A stretch of DNA of 64,000 bases from Marisa cornuarietis (GCA_004794655.1 SMMW01000127.1:1-64000), one strand, 5' to 3'. Counted from the first letter of the stretch, positions 10,900 through 21,973 are shown. A program made the numbers and translations. Notes: a model not told the origin generated them from the letters alone.

Positions 10900-12170
10900 T
10901 TAAGAATAAGAATTTGTTTATTTACAAGTGACACTGCACACAAAATATGACGATGATGGAAGAGACAAAACAAAAGAAAGAATAATTTAAGCTATCCTAT
11001 ATACATGCGCATACATAAACAGTACTCCTCTTCCTCGCTTGCTGTCTCTTCCACACTCCCTTTCTATCACAAATACAGACGTTGCCTCACAGACTGCAAA
11101 AGGAGTAATTCACCTAGTCCTGACAAGAGCTACGGCGGAGTTCAGGAAGGCTATCGCTTCAGCAAAGAAAGTATCCAGGAATTTCTGACGGAGGGCATGA
11201 GACAGAACAGGCCATTGGCCGGGTGGGAAGCATCAGCCACAATCTTGCACGTCCTGAACAGACTGCGTTGTATGTAGACTGTGCACACAGGGAGTAGGTT
11301 ACAGCCAATACATCGACTAGCTGCAGGCACCACCCGGTCAAGTATGACTTTCTGTTTTTGGGTGATACTGCCGTACCAGACAGTGACAGAGATTGTCAGT
11401 ACACGCTCGAACACCTCCCGATAGAACTGATCCAGACGGTTCCGTCTTAAGCCAAATTTCTTCAGCTGGCGGAAAAAGTAAAGACGTTGCTGGACCTTCT
11501 TGATAGTGGAAACCCCATTGATTTACTAGCTCAGATCATTGGAGATGATGGAATCCAGAAACCAAAAGTAGTTGACCTGCTCAATGGCCTCGCTGTTGAG
11601 AGTGATAGGCTCAACAGGACCTCTGTTCCTGCAAAATCAACTATTATCTCTTTGGTTTTAGAAACATTGAGCTGCAGACGATTATCGCTGCACCTAGCCA
11701 CTTGGGGGTACGCAGATTCATCGTTATTTGCGATGAGACCTGCTACCGTGGCATCATCGGCAAACTTCCCGATCCGTATTGATCCATGAGCTGAGACACA
11801 GTTGTTGGTAAAAAGGCAGAACAGGAATGGACAGAGTATGAATCTTGTTGTGTGCCTGTGCTGAGTACCAGTTGGAGAGGCGATCGTTGGCTCATACTTT
11901 TTGGGGACGGTGCAAGAGGAAGTCAAGGATCAAGAAGCACGTTGCTTGAGGTAGACTGAACGCTGAGGTTATCAAAAAGTTTCCAAGGAATGATGGTGTT
12001 GAAGGCAGAGCTGTAATCTACAAAGAAGTGGCGACCATAGAATCCAGGGGACTCAAGTTGCTGCAGGATAAAGTTGAGTCAGAGAGACATCATCGTCCAC
12101 TGACCGATTAGGGCGATCGAAGAGAGTCCAGTTTGTCTCTTTAAAGATGTCTGAAAACCAGTCTTTCCAG
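10900..12170 (-). mobile_element. L2-like LINE, RT to C-terminus
   Basis: Minus-strand frames give, in order, PNRSVDDDVSLT and FVDYSSAFNTIIPWKLFDNL (12,000-12,110), LSTGTQ..., RIGKFADDATVAGLIANND (11,700-11,790, FADD intact), ETKEIIVDF-type and VWYGSITQKQKVILDRVVP, then ADASHPANGLFCLMPS (11,151-11,414). This is the L2-type order seen in many animals: SSAFNTI, then FADD, then VWYG, then HPA..LF..LPSG. The pieces fall in three frames, so it is inactive. The 3' boundary is approximate. It lies inside the nAChR intron. Confidence 0.8.
11531..11926 (-). pseudogene. L2-like reverse transcriptase fragment with FADD
   Basis: This 131-codon frame includes LFTNNCVSAHGSIRIGKFADD and KEIIVDFAG, the RT catalytic box and the strand after it. 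A small deletion removes the usual WC..N segment, since DNRLQLNVSKTKEIIVDF follows an abnormally short link. The first 25 and last 40 residues drift into wrong-frame sequence. It encodes RNA-dependent DNA polymerase for the element's retroposition and is not functional as it stands. Confidence 0.75.
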
Positions 12171-12277
12171 AGAAAACAACCTGGTTCGTGCAGCAGCATA
12201 GGCAATCAGTTTTTTGACGCATCTCTGCATAGCACATCTATGGCTCTTAACACATGAGCCATACAAGTTACATTCGG

Positions 12278-12613
12278 GGTGCTCGACTATACCACCTGAG
12301 TGGACATAGCGGCCGTCCTCCCCTACCATACAAAGACATAATTACACAATACGCACTGAGCAGCAAACCCACTGGTTCTGTTGACGCAGGAACTTACGTT
12401 CCGCAGCGCCTGGGTGCCCCACTATACCGCTTGAGCGGAGATAGCCGGCGGTCACCCCCATGCTAAACAAACACATCATTTTGACACTAGATCATACAAG
12501 CTGTGCAGCAACCCCGCGGGTTCTGCTGACGCGCAAACTCTGGAACATCGAGTTCTGCCGCGCTTGGGTACCCCACTATACCACTTGAATGGAGATAAAC
12601 GGGCGTCACCCTC
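12278..12613. repeat. Degenerate tandem repeat, three copies of a GC-richer motif
   Basis: A block of about 46 bp starting GGGTGCYCSACTATACC and continuing CTTGAGYGGAGATAGC recurs at 12,278, 12,411 and 12,567. The spacing is about 133 and 156 bp. Between the cores, a second shared stretch (AGCAACCC.C.GGTTCTG.TGACGC) recurs before copies 2 and 3. This makes a decayed tandem array of 2.3 units. It is more GC-rich than its surroundings. No protein or RNA gene was recognised; a tRNA was considered and not supported. Confidence 0.7.
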
Positions 12614-12914
12614 TTACATCACAGGTACACCACCACAGTGCTACCTTACATACTATCCGCTCGGGACTAGTCTAGCCTATACCACTACAACCCTTGAGTA
12701 CATAGCTGGCCATTGGCTCACAATATACACTAAACACAATAACATTAATGTTATTATAACATCATACAGGACAAATTCAGAGCTAGCAGTGTTCATAACA
12801 GATGAAGAAGAAAAAAAACCAAGTGCAGTACTGCAGATTGTGAACAGTGAGACGCAAAAACTGGTCATTAAACATAAAAAATCAGCATTAGTGCGCACAT
12901 GTAAACACTATAGG

Positions 12915-15040
12915 CTAGACCCTTCCAAAACAGGCTGATTCATACATCACTGAATACTGCATCATTGAAAAGTAAATTTCAAAAATACATAGAATGGAGA
13001 AAAAAGTGATCAGAACATGATACATGTGAACTGTCTGAAGCAAGTTTACTATGTTAGGTGTGACCAAGTGTCTATATTGCAGTGTTCTCTGTCTTTTTTC
13101 CTTTGTGCCCTGGGTGTCTGCTGTCTGCAACCCGTCTATGGTGGGCATGACATGGTGTCTATAATGCAGGTTTCTCTTTGTCTTTTTTCTTTTTCTCACG
13201 AGTCTATGCTGTTGCCGTTTCTCACGAGCTAACATGAGTTTTTCCTCAGAGGCAGAATAGTACTTGCTCTCTTCACAGAGCTTTAATTCGGGCTTCACTG
13301 ACTTTCTACATTGCTTGAAGTCTTCCTCAGTTGATGAAATCATTTTATCGATGCTGGATTCTGATACCTCAACTAGGCTTTTAGTCAGGCTCAGGTTATT
13401 GTCTAGGCTCAGGTCACTCCGCTCTTGCTTCTTTTTTAACCGAATCTTTTCTGCTAGATTCACTTCCACAGTGAGCTCTTTTTTCTCTTCCTTCAACTTA
13501 GCATTTTCCTCTTCTTCTTTCTGCGACTGAGTCTGCTATTCTTTGTATGAAAGATTTGTTTTCAGGGCCCTGGTGGGCTTGGTTTTCTGCGTTACCCTCC
13601 GGCTCGTTCTTTTCATTATCATCATAATCTGCTGAGCTTTCCTTAGCGTCATTCTCTTCGTCTTCCTCATCCCATTTCTTTGTGGCGTTTCTGGGTTGCG
13701 CCAGACCCGGTTCAAGATCGTCAGCATGCTCCTGAAACTGTTTTAATTGAGTCTGTTCTACTAGTTTCTCTTCTACTGTAAACTCTTTTTTCTCTTCTTT
13801 TAACCCAGGCTTTCCCTCTTCTTCTTTCGTTTGCTGAGGTTTCTTTTCTGCTATGCTCTCTACCAAAGTTTTCTTTTCAGGGCGCTGGCAGGCTTCGCTT
13901 TCGGTTTTGCTATCCTGCTCTTTCATTTCTTCTTCGTCAGCCTCTGCCGAGCTGCTCTCGACATCTTCCTTTTCGTCGTCACCATCCCATTTATCTGTGA
14001 CATTTCTGGTTTCGAGATTCTCAGCGTTATTTGCGTTATTTGCATTATCGTTCGCTGTTGTGAAAGCCTCGACGGATGCAGCCTTTGGTTTCTGAGATGT
14101 AAAACTCGGTATGGAGGATGGTCGCCTGTAATCTTGCGAGGCATTTTCTTGCAATATGGTACTGTTTCCCTGTACAATGCGCTGTAGTGCTAGTTCCATT
14201 TTCGCTACTCCAGCTTTCTCATTCGTTCCTGGGAATCTAATTCCTGCTTCTGTATTTCTGATTCCAGTATGCCAGGTAGTCCCCAGTACTGTCGTGCTAA
14301 TTCAATTTTTTCTATCTTTAGGATTTGCTCTTCAGATTCTTTCCTGTATTCTAACTTTAGCTGTGTTAGTTCAATTCAATTCAATTCAACTTTATTATCT
14401 CAACAGGGAGAAATTACAAGACGTAGTGAAACAACTGGCTTATACTAAAAACTTGACCACGCTCACAACAATAAGCAATCAATTCACACACACCCTAAAA
14501 TTCACACATCACCAAAAACAATCTGCAAAAAAATCACGCACACGCCCACACACTCACAGGCCCTTGCATCACTTGTTAAGAAGGGCAACAGACTTATTTA
14601 TAAAACTATTCTTTGAGCGGGCAGTGGACACTCTAGGAACATAATAACATCTCTTGGAGGGAAGAAGGTTATAGTACTCATAATCACTCTTGCCTTCTGT
14701 ACTACTCGTCTTTCATACAACTTACTCAGACACTCCTGTTTCTCCCCAATCACTCTCCCACTCGCCCTCACCACTCCATCTAACACATTCCTATTTCTAA
14801 CCCTCAATCCTCCATACCAACATAAAAATCCAAATGTCAACACAGACTCAATAAAACATCTATAAAAAGAACATAAAACCTTTTTGTTGACATTCAGGGA
14901 ACGGAGTTTTTGTAGACAGTACAATCTTCCTTTGATGCTAGCGTCAACTTTTGCATTTCTAACTCATGCTTCTGATGTTTAAACGACGTCAGTTGCTTTT
15001 GAGCTTATTTTGAGAGGGCTTCTCTCGACAATCCTAACTT
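12915..15040 (-). pseudogene. Acidic, coiled-coil repeat protein gene, broken by frameshifts and a LINE
   Basis: Minus-strand coding sequence runs from about 15,000 to 13,000. It starts with a heptad-like coiled coil (HELEMQKLTLASKE, then ELTQLKLEYRKESEEQILKI), cut between these two by the L2-like insertion at 14,367-14,930. It continues in a charged region, 13,498-14,199 (233 codons), then 12,915-13,496. The charged region holds two diverged units of about 100 residues. Unit 1 has RNVTDKWDGDDEKEDVESSS and LKEEKKEFTVEEKLVEQTQL; unit 2 has RNATKKWDEEDEENDAKESS and LKEEKKELTVEVNLAEKIRL. Frame changes occur near 14,210 and 13,530, and a stop lies upstream near 15,020. Function is unknown; a gag-like ORF of a retroelement is possible, but no zinc knuckle, protease or RT is next to it. 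Confidence 0.5.
14367..14930 (-). mobile_element. L2-like LINE 3' fragment (TTGAA)n, inside the acidic ORF
   Basis: This segment is nearly identical to 27,367-27,945 of the larger L2-like copy, apart from point changes and a few gaps. It encodes the C-terminus from YCLQKLRSLNVNKKVLCSF to SKLYERRVV on the minus strand and ends in four TTGAA repeats (14,371-14,391). The identity stops abruptly at 14,930, the 5' truncation point. On both sides the host coiled-coil frame continues in register (...LASKE / LTQLK...), so the insertion point is visible. No clear target duplication was found. Confidence 0.88.
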
Positions 15041-15213
15041 GGAACTATAAGATCAAGATCACTGCTAAAATGTATTGCCATAGCTGTTGCGGCAGATTCT
15101 GATAGAATAATCACAAAATGTAAAGTATTAGTATTTACAAATGTGTAGTCAAGCATTACTTTTTTGGTAGTCCCTGTGACAAATGGGTCATAAATAGGAC
15201 AAAGAGAAAATAC

Positions 15214-16832
15214 CAGAGGTAATTCCAGGATTTCAAAAAGAGGGGCCCTGGGGCCCTCTCAATGGAAAAAAGGGGCCCTTCAAATGAAACAAGGGGTCCC
15301 TCAAAACAAACACATTTTCACTGCATTTTCCGATAAATATTTGGTATACAACAAAATACCTTATTAATCACAAGAAATTGAAGATTAATCACATAGATAT
15401 CTTTTTCTTCTATATCGATAAATTATCTTTCATCATCATTAGTGTGATCATAGCATCCTAAATTTGAAAACCAATTAGTCTTTGTGTCCATCTCATTGGG
15501 CTATGAGCTAATGTTTAGGAACTTTTCATATGTCTCATTAGTGCAGGGGTTTAAATGTTTCTCCTCAAGGCAACTTCTACGAGAAGACTTTATTAGCCTG
15601 CATTGTGGTAAAGCATAAGGAGGCACAGCTTTCCAAGAACCAGCAAATTGGGAAGTGAATCCCTGTAAAAGTCAAATAACAGTTTAAACAGCTTGTGGAA
15701 TCTCTCCGATATGCATTCTGCGTTACAGTTTCTTTTACCACAATCCATTCCTCTAAACATGCTGCTTTGTCAAGCAAGATTTTACTGAATTTGCTGCCCA
15801 CTTGTGCTGGTTTTCCAAAGAAATCTGTTAAGATATTTAATTCTTTGTCTCCATAGGGTGTTATGTCTTCTGTAGACAGGAAATGGATGGGTCGCATGGG
15901 GAGAACTCAAAAATCCAGAGGCAACATCACCTGCATCTTTTGGGAACCTGTAATTAATGCTCTTGCACAGATTGTCGCAAAAGCAACCCTGACAGCTTCT
16001 ATGTCCTGTGATGTTGTATCAAGCTCGCAACACTTTATTTCTAAGTGTTATATAATACCGCCGGCATAAGTTCCGAAAAGGTCATGAGGACAGAAATAAA
16101 TTAGAATTGAAAATAGTTTGAAAATTGAAATCTTTCTGAAGAATTTCAGCCTCCAAAGAGTGCCTGTGGTCGGAAGTCTGAATGTCTTTGCAGCGTCCTC
16201 GTTCGCTACTTAACACACCCGGTCCCGGGGTTGTAAACGCGTTCTTATTGTTTTATGCACACTTTACATCTCATGCCTTCCTCCTTGTTCATTAGCCAAG
16301 GCGATTTCTTCAGCCATTCACACTGAAAGTTTCTCTGGATGCGTGAAGTCTCTGTCTATTTCGTTGTCTACATTTTAAGTTCCAACAATGTGTGTGGCAC
16401 ACTATGACGAGTTTCTGTTTCTTCCTGTCCTTGTTGATTTCTACTTGACGGGGCATCTTCTGCTGTTCTTGTCGCGAACGAAAAGTCAAACAGAGTTGAC
16501 AATCGCGTTCATTTCGCTTTCAACTCGCTTGCTCCCGATGCCCTTTGATCTCTCCCGCCCCAAATGTTTTCGCTGTGGGCGCGTCAAAAGGTTGTAGATG
16601 GATAACTTGTCAGTTTGAAAACTGTCCAGTCATTAGCATCGATTCTAGTGGGTCGGTTTCAAACCAACAAGCAGAATGACAACAATTATTTTTGAAGTGC
16701 CGCATCGCGTGTTCAAAAGCGCGCCAGACACGGTATTTTTGCGGGCGTATGGTCGCGCTGACTTTCAGACTATGCGCCCCTCAGCGAAATTTTGCGGGAA
16801 TCCCGCAAGGCCGCAGCCTAGAATTACCTCTG
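15214..16832. mobile_element. hAT-like DNA transposon with terminal inverted repeats
   Basis: The left end CAGAGGTAATTCCAGG (15,214-15,229) and the right end, read on the minus strand, CAGAGGTAATTCTAGG (16,817-16,832), form a 16-bp terminal inverted repeat with one mismatch. The flanks carry a 6-bp direct repeat AAATAC (15,208-15,213 and 16,833-16,838). The CAGAGG start and an internal ORF resembling the C-terminal half of ZNF862/KIAA1586-like hAT transposases (15,577-15,897 minus) support a hAT-like element. hAT usually duplicates 8 bp, so either the duplication has decayed or the superfamily is different. The element is 1,619 bp, too short for a complete hAT, so it is internally deleted or eroded. 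Confidence 0.75.
15577..15897 (-). pseudogene. hAT-like transposase C-terminal relic
   Basis: The 106-codon frame contains HFLSTEDITPYGDKELNILT, DFFGKPAQVGSKFSKILLDK and CLEEWIVVKETV. The pattern (short helix, then YG..EL..L.DFFG, then EEW..VK) resembles the region after the transposase core in hAT-derived ZNF862/KIAA1586 proteins. Upstream in another frame, at about 15,950-16,030, ASQDIEAVRVAF-like wording (readable as T.QDIEAVRVAFATIC) extends the match, which shows a frameshift. No catalytic DDE residues were identified. It lies between the inverted repeats, which supports it as the remains of the element's own transposase. Confidence 0.55.
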
Positions 16833-16838
16833 AAATAC

Positions 16839-17379
16839 TATATATGTGTATACAGCACACGTTGATGTGTCTTTAAATCTTCCACCATTATTAAAACGTT
16901 TGATTCTCCCTTCATCAGCGGTGTTAGAAATTATTTTTAGTCCTGATTTAGTTTTTAATTGGTGGAGTTTTCACCAGCACAGTCCTTGGAGAAATACATT
17001 CCACAAACAGACCATTTTTATGGTATATTATACCATGAACTATGTCTTGTGACAAATTTACAGTTGGTGTCATCTTGAAGATCCAGAATGTTTTAATACA
17101 TGCGACTGCTGGTTAATTCTATGCAGATGAGGCATGAAGGAACGATATTTTAAAAGCAGCTGTAAACACCCACGACTTGTCTCGTGAGCCAATTTTATGT
17201 TTTACTTTAAATTCTCATAATAATCATTATGTCTGGCACTGTTATGCAAAATACAGTCATGTTGTTTTTCAGCACATTTCAGATCAGTCTTTTGCCATTA
17301 CTTGGCAAATCGTCGAAGGTGAAGGTGCGATAATGGAAGAACGTACATAAAAGATCAAATAATTAAAATAATGCATTAC
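16839..17379. other. nAChR intron between hAT-like element and exon
   Basis: AT-rich non-coding DNA. No feature is supported apart from the intron's donor side, GTAATG at 17,374-17,379 (minus). Confidence 0.5.
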
Positions 17380-17450
17380 CTGTAAAGACGAAAAATCCAC
17401 AGATGTAAGTCAAAGTGGCAGCTCTCATTGTGTGCTGGTCAGCAAACAAT
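17380..17450 (-). CDS. nAChR subunit signal-peptide exon
   Basis: On the minus strand, an acceptor (TTTTAATAG, ending at 17,451) precedes 22 nt of 5' UTR. The ATG at 17,426-17,428 opens MRAATLTYICGFFVFT followed by the first base of a Gly/Asp codon, and the donor ACAG/GTAATG follows at 17,379. The 16 residues (one Arg, then a hydrophobic core) make a short signal peptide as expected for a receptor subunit exported to the membrane. The exon ends in phase 1 and the exon at 6,927-7,081 is entered in phase 1, giving ...VFT-D-LCTSVNYGSEDEYRLV. The AG upstream of the UTR implies a further non-coding 5' exon. A longer N-terminus on another exon cannot be excluded. Confidence 0.65.
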
Positions 17451-17453
17451 CTA

Positions 17454-18589
17454 TTAAAAGAGGAGAGTCATAATATATTATTTTGCGTATTGTTTCCAGC
17501 TGCATTTCTTTCTACACTTCCCTGTCATTAAAAGATTTTTATGTTTTTTAATTAAAAACCCAAAATAGCACATCTCCACAGAAATTTCTTTATTATTTCG
17601 ATTTGATTTAAAGCTGTAAAGACTGATGAATTGATGTTAAGGTTAGTGTCGAGGTAGGGGTTAGGAACTGGGTTTCAGTAAAGGTTAGGTGGTTGAAAGA
17701 ACCGCGGGTGGGAGAACCACCAGCTGGGTATCTTTGCTAAGTTTTTTCCACGGTGATTATTTTAGTGAAAGAACATGATAATTTTCTAAAACAGTTGTGC
17801 GTGCGCCCGCGTTTGTGTATGAGACATCGCAATAAGAAACTATACTGCTCTTTGTAGCGGATAAGACTCACCACAGAGGTCTTTCTGGAGCAGTGGTAGG
17901 CAAGTTATGAATGATGACATTTTAAATTGACCACCCAGTTTTCCCCCTCGGCGTCGACCTCGCTCCAAGGTACCATAAAGGACAGTCTTAAGAGTGTTGT
18001 ATCGGGTCACATGACCAGATCAGACAAGCGTTAACTGTTCCAAAAGAGGTTCTTGGCGACCCACCAGAGTGGAGACCACACTTCGTGAATATTCGTTGGT
18101 CTTATGTGTCATGTAAGAAATTCGAAGCAGCAATGGAAGCTGGGAACGACGCTGACAGGCTGAGTTGCTTTGTTCTCCTGCAATTTTTCCATTTTCTTGT
18201 GCAAGGTCTTTGTTTATCCAAGGTTTCTTTTATTTACAAGTTGTATTTGTTTCTCCTAAGCTTTCCTTTGTTATTGTGTTACTACTTGTAATTGCCTTCT
18301 TTCTTTTTTTTTTTTTTGCAGATTTTACTTTTAACGGTTATATTCGTCATTACAGAGATATTAGATCTGATTCTTTCTCTCGTTTTCTTGTTCCTCGATT
18401 TGTTTTATATTCACTGAAAAATAGACTAACTTTAATCCTCATCAGTTCTAATATCTTTTATCGTTATTGTCTTACTATGTGTTTTGTGTAGCCTCCCTGC
18501 ATTCTGTGCTTGTATAGTAGTCGTGCTTATATCAGCCTTTCTGAAAAGTGTTTTTTGCTGCTTCTGCCTTATTCTATGATTGCGCTGTA
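17454..18589. other. Unassigned DNA upstream of nAChR signal exon
   Basis: This should contain the upstream intron or promoter side of the nAChR gene. I see a T-rich tract (18,305-18,319) and no certain promoter or exon. A stretch near 17,990-18,075 (CACATGACC..., CGACCCACCAGAGTGGAGACC) has a composition like decayed LINE coding DNA but could not be placed. Confidence 0.35.
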
Positions 18590-19960
18590 TTGTGACGACC
18601 TTCCCTACCACAGACCTCACAGACTTTACATTTCCACTGTCTTTGTGCCACATTTCTCTTACAAATGAAACCAGCTTCTCTCAGTGCCATCAGTCGTGCT
18701 TGATCCTGTTGTTGTCAACGCCATCAGAGGTGTTGGTATAGGCTACCATCTCCCACGTGTTCGCAAGCATCGTGCGGGTCGTCGCAAACAGAGACAGATT
18801 TCTGTTATTAGTGGTCAGCAGTGTGTTTTCGTCTAGCGTGAAGGTTACGCTAGTCAATGCTCAGTCAGCTGGAACGACAGCAAGACCAAAATGGTGAACA
18901 ATTATTGATTCCATTCTCGAAAATGGCTGAGACATTATTTGTATCACTGAAACTTGGTTTCGAGAGGCTGGTGATGAGGCAAAATGTCCTGATTTGGCAC
19001 CACCTAGCTAAACCACCACTTCCTTTCCTCGTGTTAAATCAACGCGCGCCTTTGTTGTCTGTGATCGATTGCAACCACACATCACCTTTACAAACAGCTT
19101 TCCCTTCAAGCACACATCGTTCACACTTGCACAACTGTCATTCAGGTCTGATCAATCATATGTCAACGTGTTTTGTCTATACCGGCCGCCACCAAAGAAT
19201 CAACTCACGGACGCACTTTTCATCGAGGAATTTCAAGATTTCCTTGAGCATACCAACAGCTTGAAGGGATCACTTCTTATTGTTGGTGACTTTAACCTCA
19301 TTTTGACAAACCAACACAGTTCTATGTGTCGAAAGTGCTCGATATTATTGCAATAGTCAATCTAGCCCAGGATGTCTTGGAACCCACTCACACTTGGGGG
19401 TCATATTGTGGACTAGGTGATCTACGGAGATAGAGACTGTCTTCTTAAGTCGTCAACCGTTGACCATATATTGTCCTCGGACCATTTTTGTGTGTTGTGC
19501 ACACTGTACCTTGCCAAACCAACCATGCCCCCAGCTATAAGGAAGCGCGTTGTCTGGTCTCATTAAACATGGAGGCTCTTAAGGCCGACCTACGTGTCAG
19601 CATTCTGCCTGAATCCACCATTACCGAACTGTTCCGCACTCTCCATAATACACTGGATAGTCATGCCCCACTGACCCGTCTCCAGACGTTCCCCCTTTCC
19701 TTGGTATACCACCGTGACTTCTGAGCTTCTGAGCCAAACGTGAACGGAGACGAGCAGAGCGGGAATGGTGATTAACTAGACTCAACGTGCACCGTCAGAT
19801 TTTTCAGGCAGCCAGGAATCATACTACAGACATTGTTCACCGTTCAATGTCAACGTTCTAATCTGAAAAAAACACTTGCCTGTAAAACCTCTAAACATAC
19901 TTAATGCTAGCAACAGTCTGCTTGGAAAAACCACTGGTACTTCACTCCCGTCAGCTGTAC
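18590..19960 (+). mobile_element. CR1/L2-group LINE endonuclease region
   Basis: Plus-strand frames read a typical CR1/L2 N-terminal segment and endonuclease: RVRKHRAGRRKQRQISV (18,758-18,810), VKVTLVNAQSAG (18,838-18,875), DIICITETWF (18,930-18,962, catalytic Glu), then VNVFCLYRPPPKNQLTDALF and LLIVGDFNL (19,160-19,300, catalytic Asp/Asn of GDFN), followed by DVLEPTHTWGS. Several one-base shifts separate the pieces. The RT half is absent: at about 19,960 the sequence changes to an RTE endonuclease. It is inactive and 3'-deleted. Confidence 0.75.
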
Positions 19961-19964
19961 ACCC

Positions 19965-20395
19965 GTATCCAGCAGGCTGATCTCCATACGTGTCTCAGCT
20001 AAGCCACACTATGTCACCATTGTCCAACTATACGCTTCAACTTTCATGCATGGAGAAAACGAAGTGGAAGAGTTCTACCAACAGCTGGACAAAGTTGTAA
20101 AGGCAGTTCCGAAAAAGGACATCCTCGTTGTACTCGGAGACTGGAACTACAAGGTCGGCCAAGACGCCTACCAGCAATAGGCAGGAACGGTGGGAAATTT
20201 GGCCTTGGCGAAAACAACAAAAGGGGCACCAGTCTTCTAGAGTTTGCACAGAGCCAGAGACTCACCTAAACCAACACCTAAAATCCCCACAAGAAATCAA
20301 GGACGGCCACGTGGCACTCACAAGACGAATTGGTCCATACTCAGACTGACCTTATCCTACTGCAGAGTCGCTTCAAATCCAGCATCAACAAGGTT
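19965..20395 (+). mobile_element. RTE-clade endonuclease scrap
   Basis: The plus strand reads IRVSAKPHYVTIVQLYASTF, EVEEFYQQLDKVVKAVPKKD and ILVVLGDWNYKVG (19,988-20,164), the central part of an RTE endonuclease (usual wording ...YAPT...GDWNAKVG). After this it decays through NWSIL and ends abruptly at the (GGTT)n tail of the next element. It is wedged between a CR1/L2 LINE and an I-like LINE, so both ends are truncation points. Confidence 0.75.
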
Positions 20396-21040
20396 GGTTG
20401 GTTGTGTTTAACGCCATGCCAACAACTAAGGCTATATCTCGGTGAGAAAAAGTAATCTTATTTTAAAATGTTTAGGGACAAAAAACCCCAAGTAATATAA
20501 CTATAACATCGTAAAAATTAAAAACCCACACAAAAACAGGAATAACATAAGAGAGTGGGTAACATGTAAAAGGAGTTTTGTGGCCCAAAAAGGACACCAA
20601 CAAGCCAAAAACCAAAAAAAACTATCAGGCATAAAGCTTAAATCTTATGATAAAGTCCTGTCCGTCTTAAAAACGTAAAAATAGCTGCCGATGGGATGGA
20701 CCTAAACAAAGAAAACAAGGAGCCTGCAGTAAAAAAAAACTGCTGACGAATACTCTGGAGACCAGGACAAGTAATGAAAACATGTGAAACATTAAAAATT
20801 TCTTGACACCAATGATTGGTGTAGGTTCACCTTGTAAGAGGTGCGGCTGCTTGGCATAGGTGTGTCCTAACCTTAGTCTAGTAATGACTACCTCCTCGCG
20901 CAGAACTGGAAGGCATGAAGGCAAGCGGTCTGAAAGAGAGGGAAGGGTGGCACGTAACTTGTTTTGGCCCAGAGTGTCCCAGTGGCGTTGCCACAAGGAC
21001 TGAACATAGGCCGAGAGGACAGATTTACAGTCTGCTGATA

Positions 21041-21973
21041 CTATCGAGTGTAACTTACCAGGAGACTGACATGCAGCCTTGGCGGCCTGGTCTGCTCAAG
21101 CATTGCCTGGGATATCAGCATGGCCAGGAGCCCAAATGAAAACAATGTCTTTTTCTGCTGGAGTAGAGCTGCAAGGATCGTATGAATCTGGATCACGAAG
21201 GGGTGGTCAGATTGTTGGGAGAAAAGGGCTTGGAGAGCAGATAACGAGTCTGAGATGATCAGAAAGTTTTGCTCCGAAGACCGCTGAACATGCTGCATGG
21301 CGTGAAGTTCCGCAGAGAAAATAGAGCAGCCATCCGCAAGTCTGGCAGAAGAGGCCTGTTGCGGTTGGCAGGACGGAACTGCTGCCGCAGCTACAGAGCC
21401 ACCGTTTGGGACTTTGGAGCCATCTCTAAGAACAAAACAGAATCTAGGATAGTCAGAAAGAAGTTCTTGAAAGTGCTGGAAAAAGATGAGGTCACAAGTG
21501 TCACCTTTTTTGAAAGCTGAGAGATCGAGACGGATCTCAGGAAGAGTCCAAGGAGGAGCTGGCAATAGAGGGAGAGTCTGTACCTGCTGAATATCTACTC
21601 CGGCTGTTTGTAAATGAGGTGCAACACTTACTGATACTCGTTTCTGCTCCTTTATACGAATGGTATACAGGGCAGTACGCTGAGGTCCGAAAACAGCACG
21701 GTATGAGCACAGGATGAGATTTAAGCGACAGACATAGGATAGCATGAGTTTCAGACGAAGGAGAGAAACTGAAGGCTCACCAGCTTCTGCGTACAAACTT
21801 TGTACAGGGGTGGTGCAGAAAGCACCCAAACAGATGCAGAGCCCTTGATGGTGAATAGGATCAAGAATTTTGAGATTTGACTCTCGAGCAGAGCCATAGA
21901 TAATGGATCCATAGTCTAGCTTGGAGCAGATCAGGGTACGATACAGACAAAGCAGGACCGTTCGGTCCGCCAC
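21041..21973 (-). pseudogene. I-like LINE C-terminal region with RNase H domain
   Basis: The 310-codon frame covers the RT thumb (LICSKLDYGSIIYGSARESN, HHQGLCICLGAF) and an RNase H domain. The RNase H acidic residues are visible as RDGSKVPNGG (Asp), FSAELHAM (Glu) and ISDSLSALQAL (Asp). The domain would degrade template RNA during cDNA synthesis. The frame ends early: the usual C-terminal W..GH.. strand reads FSFGLLAMLISQAM and drifts out of frame. Downstream, 20,667-20,996 carries the late C-terminal region (TRLRLGHTYAKQPHLLQGEP). Confidence 0.82.

Noticed and set aside
12278..12613. tRNA or tRNA-derived SINE in the GGGTGCCCC repeat
   Set aside because: No A/B box pair at the right spacing and no cloverleaf were found; it is better described as a decayed tandem repeat.
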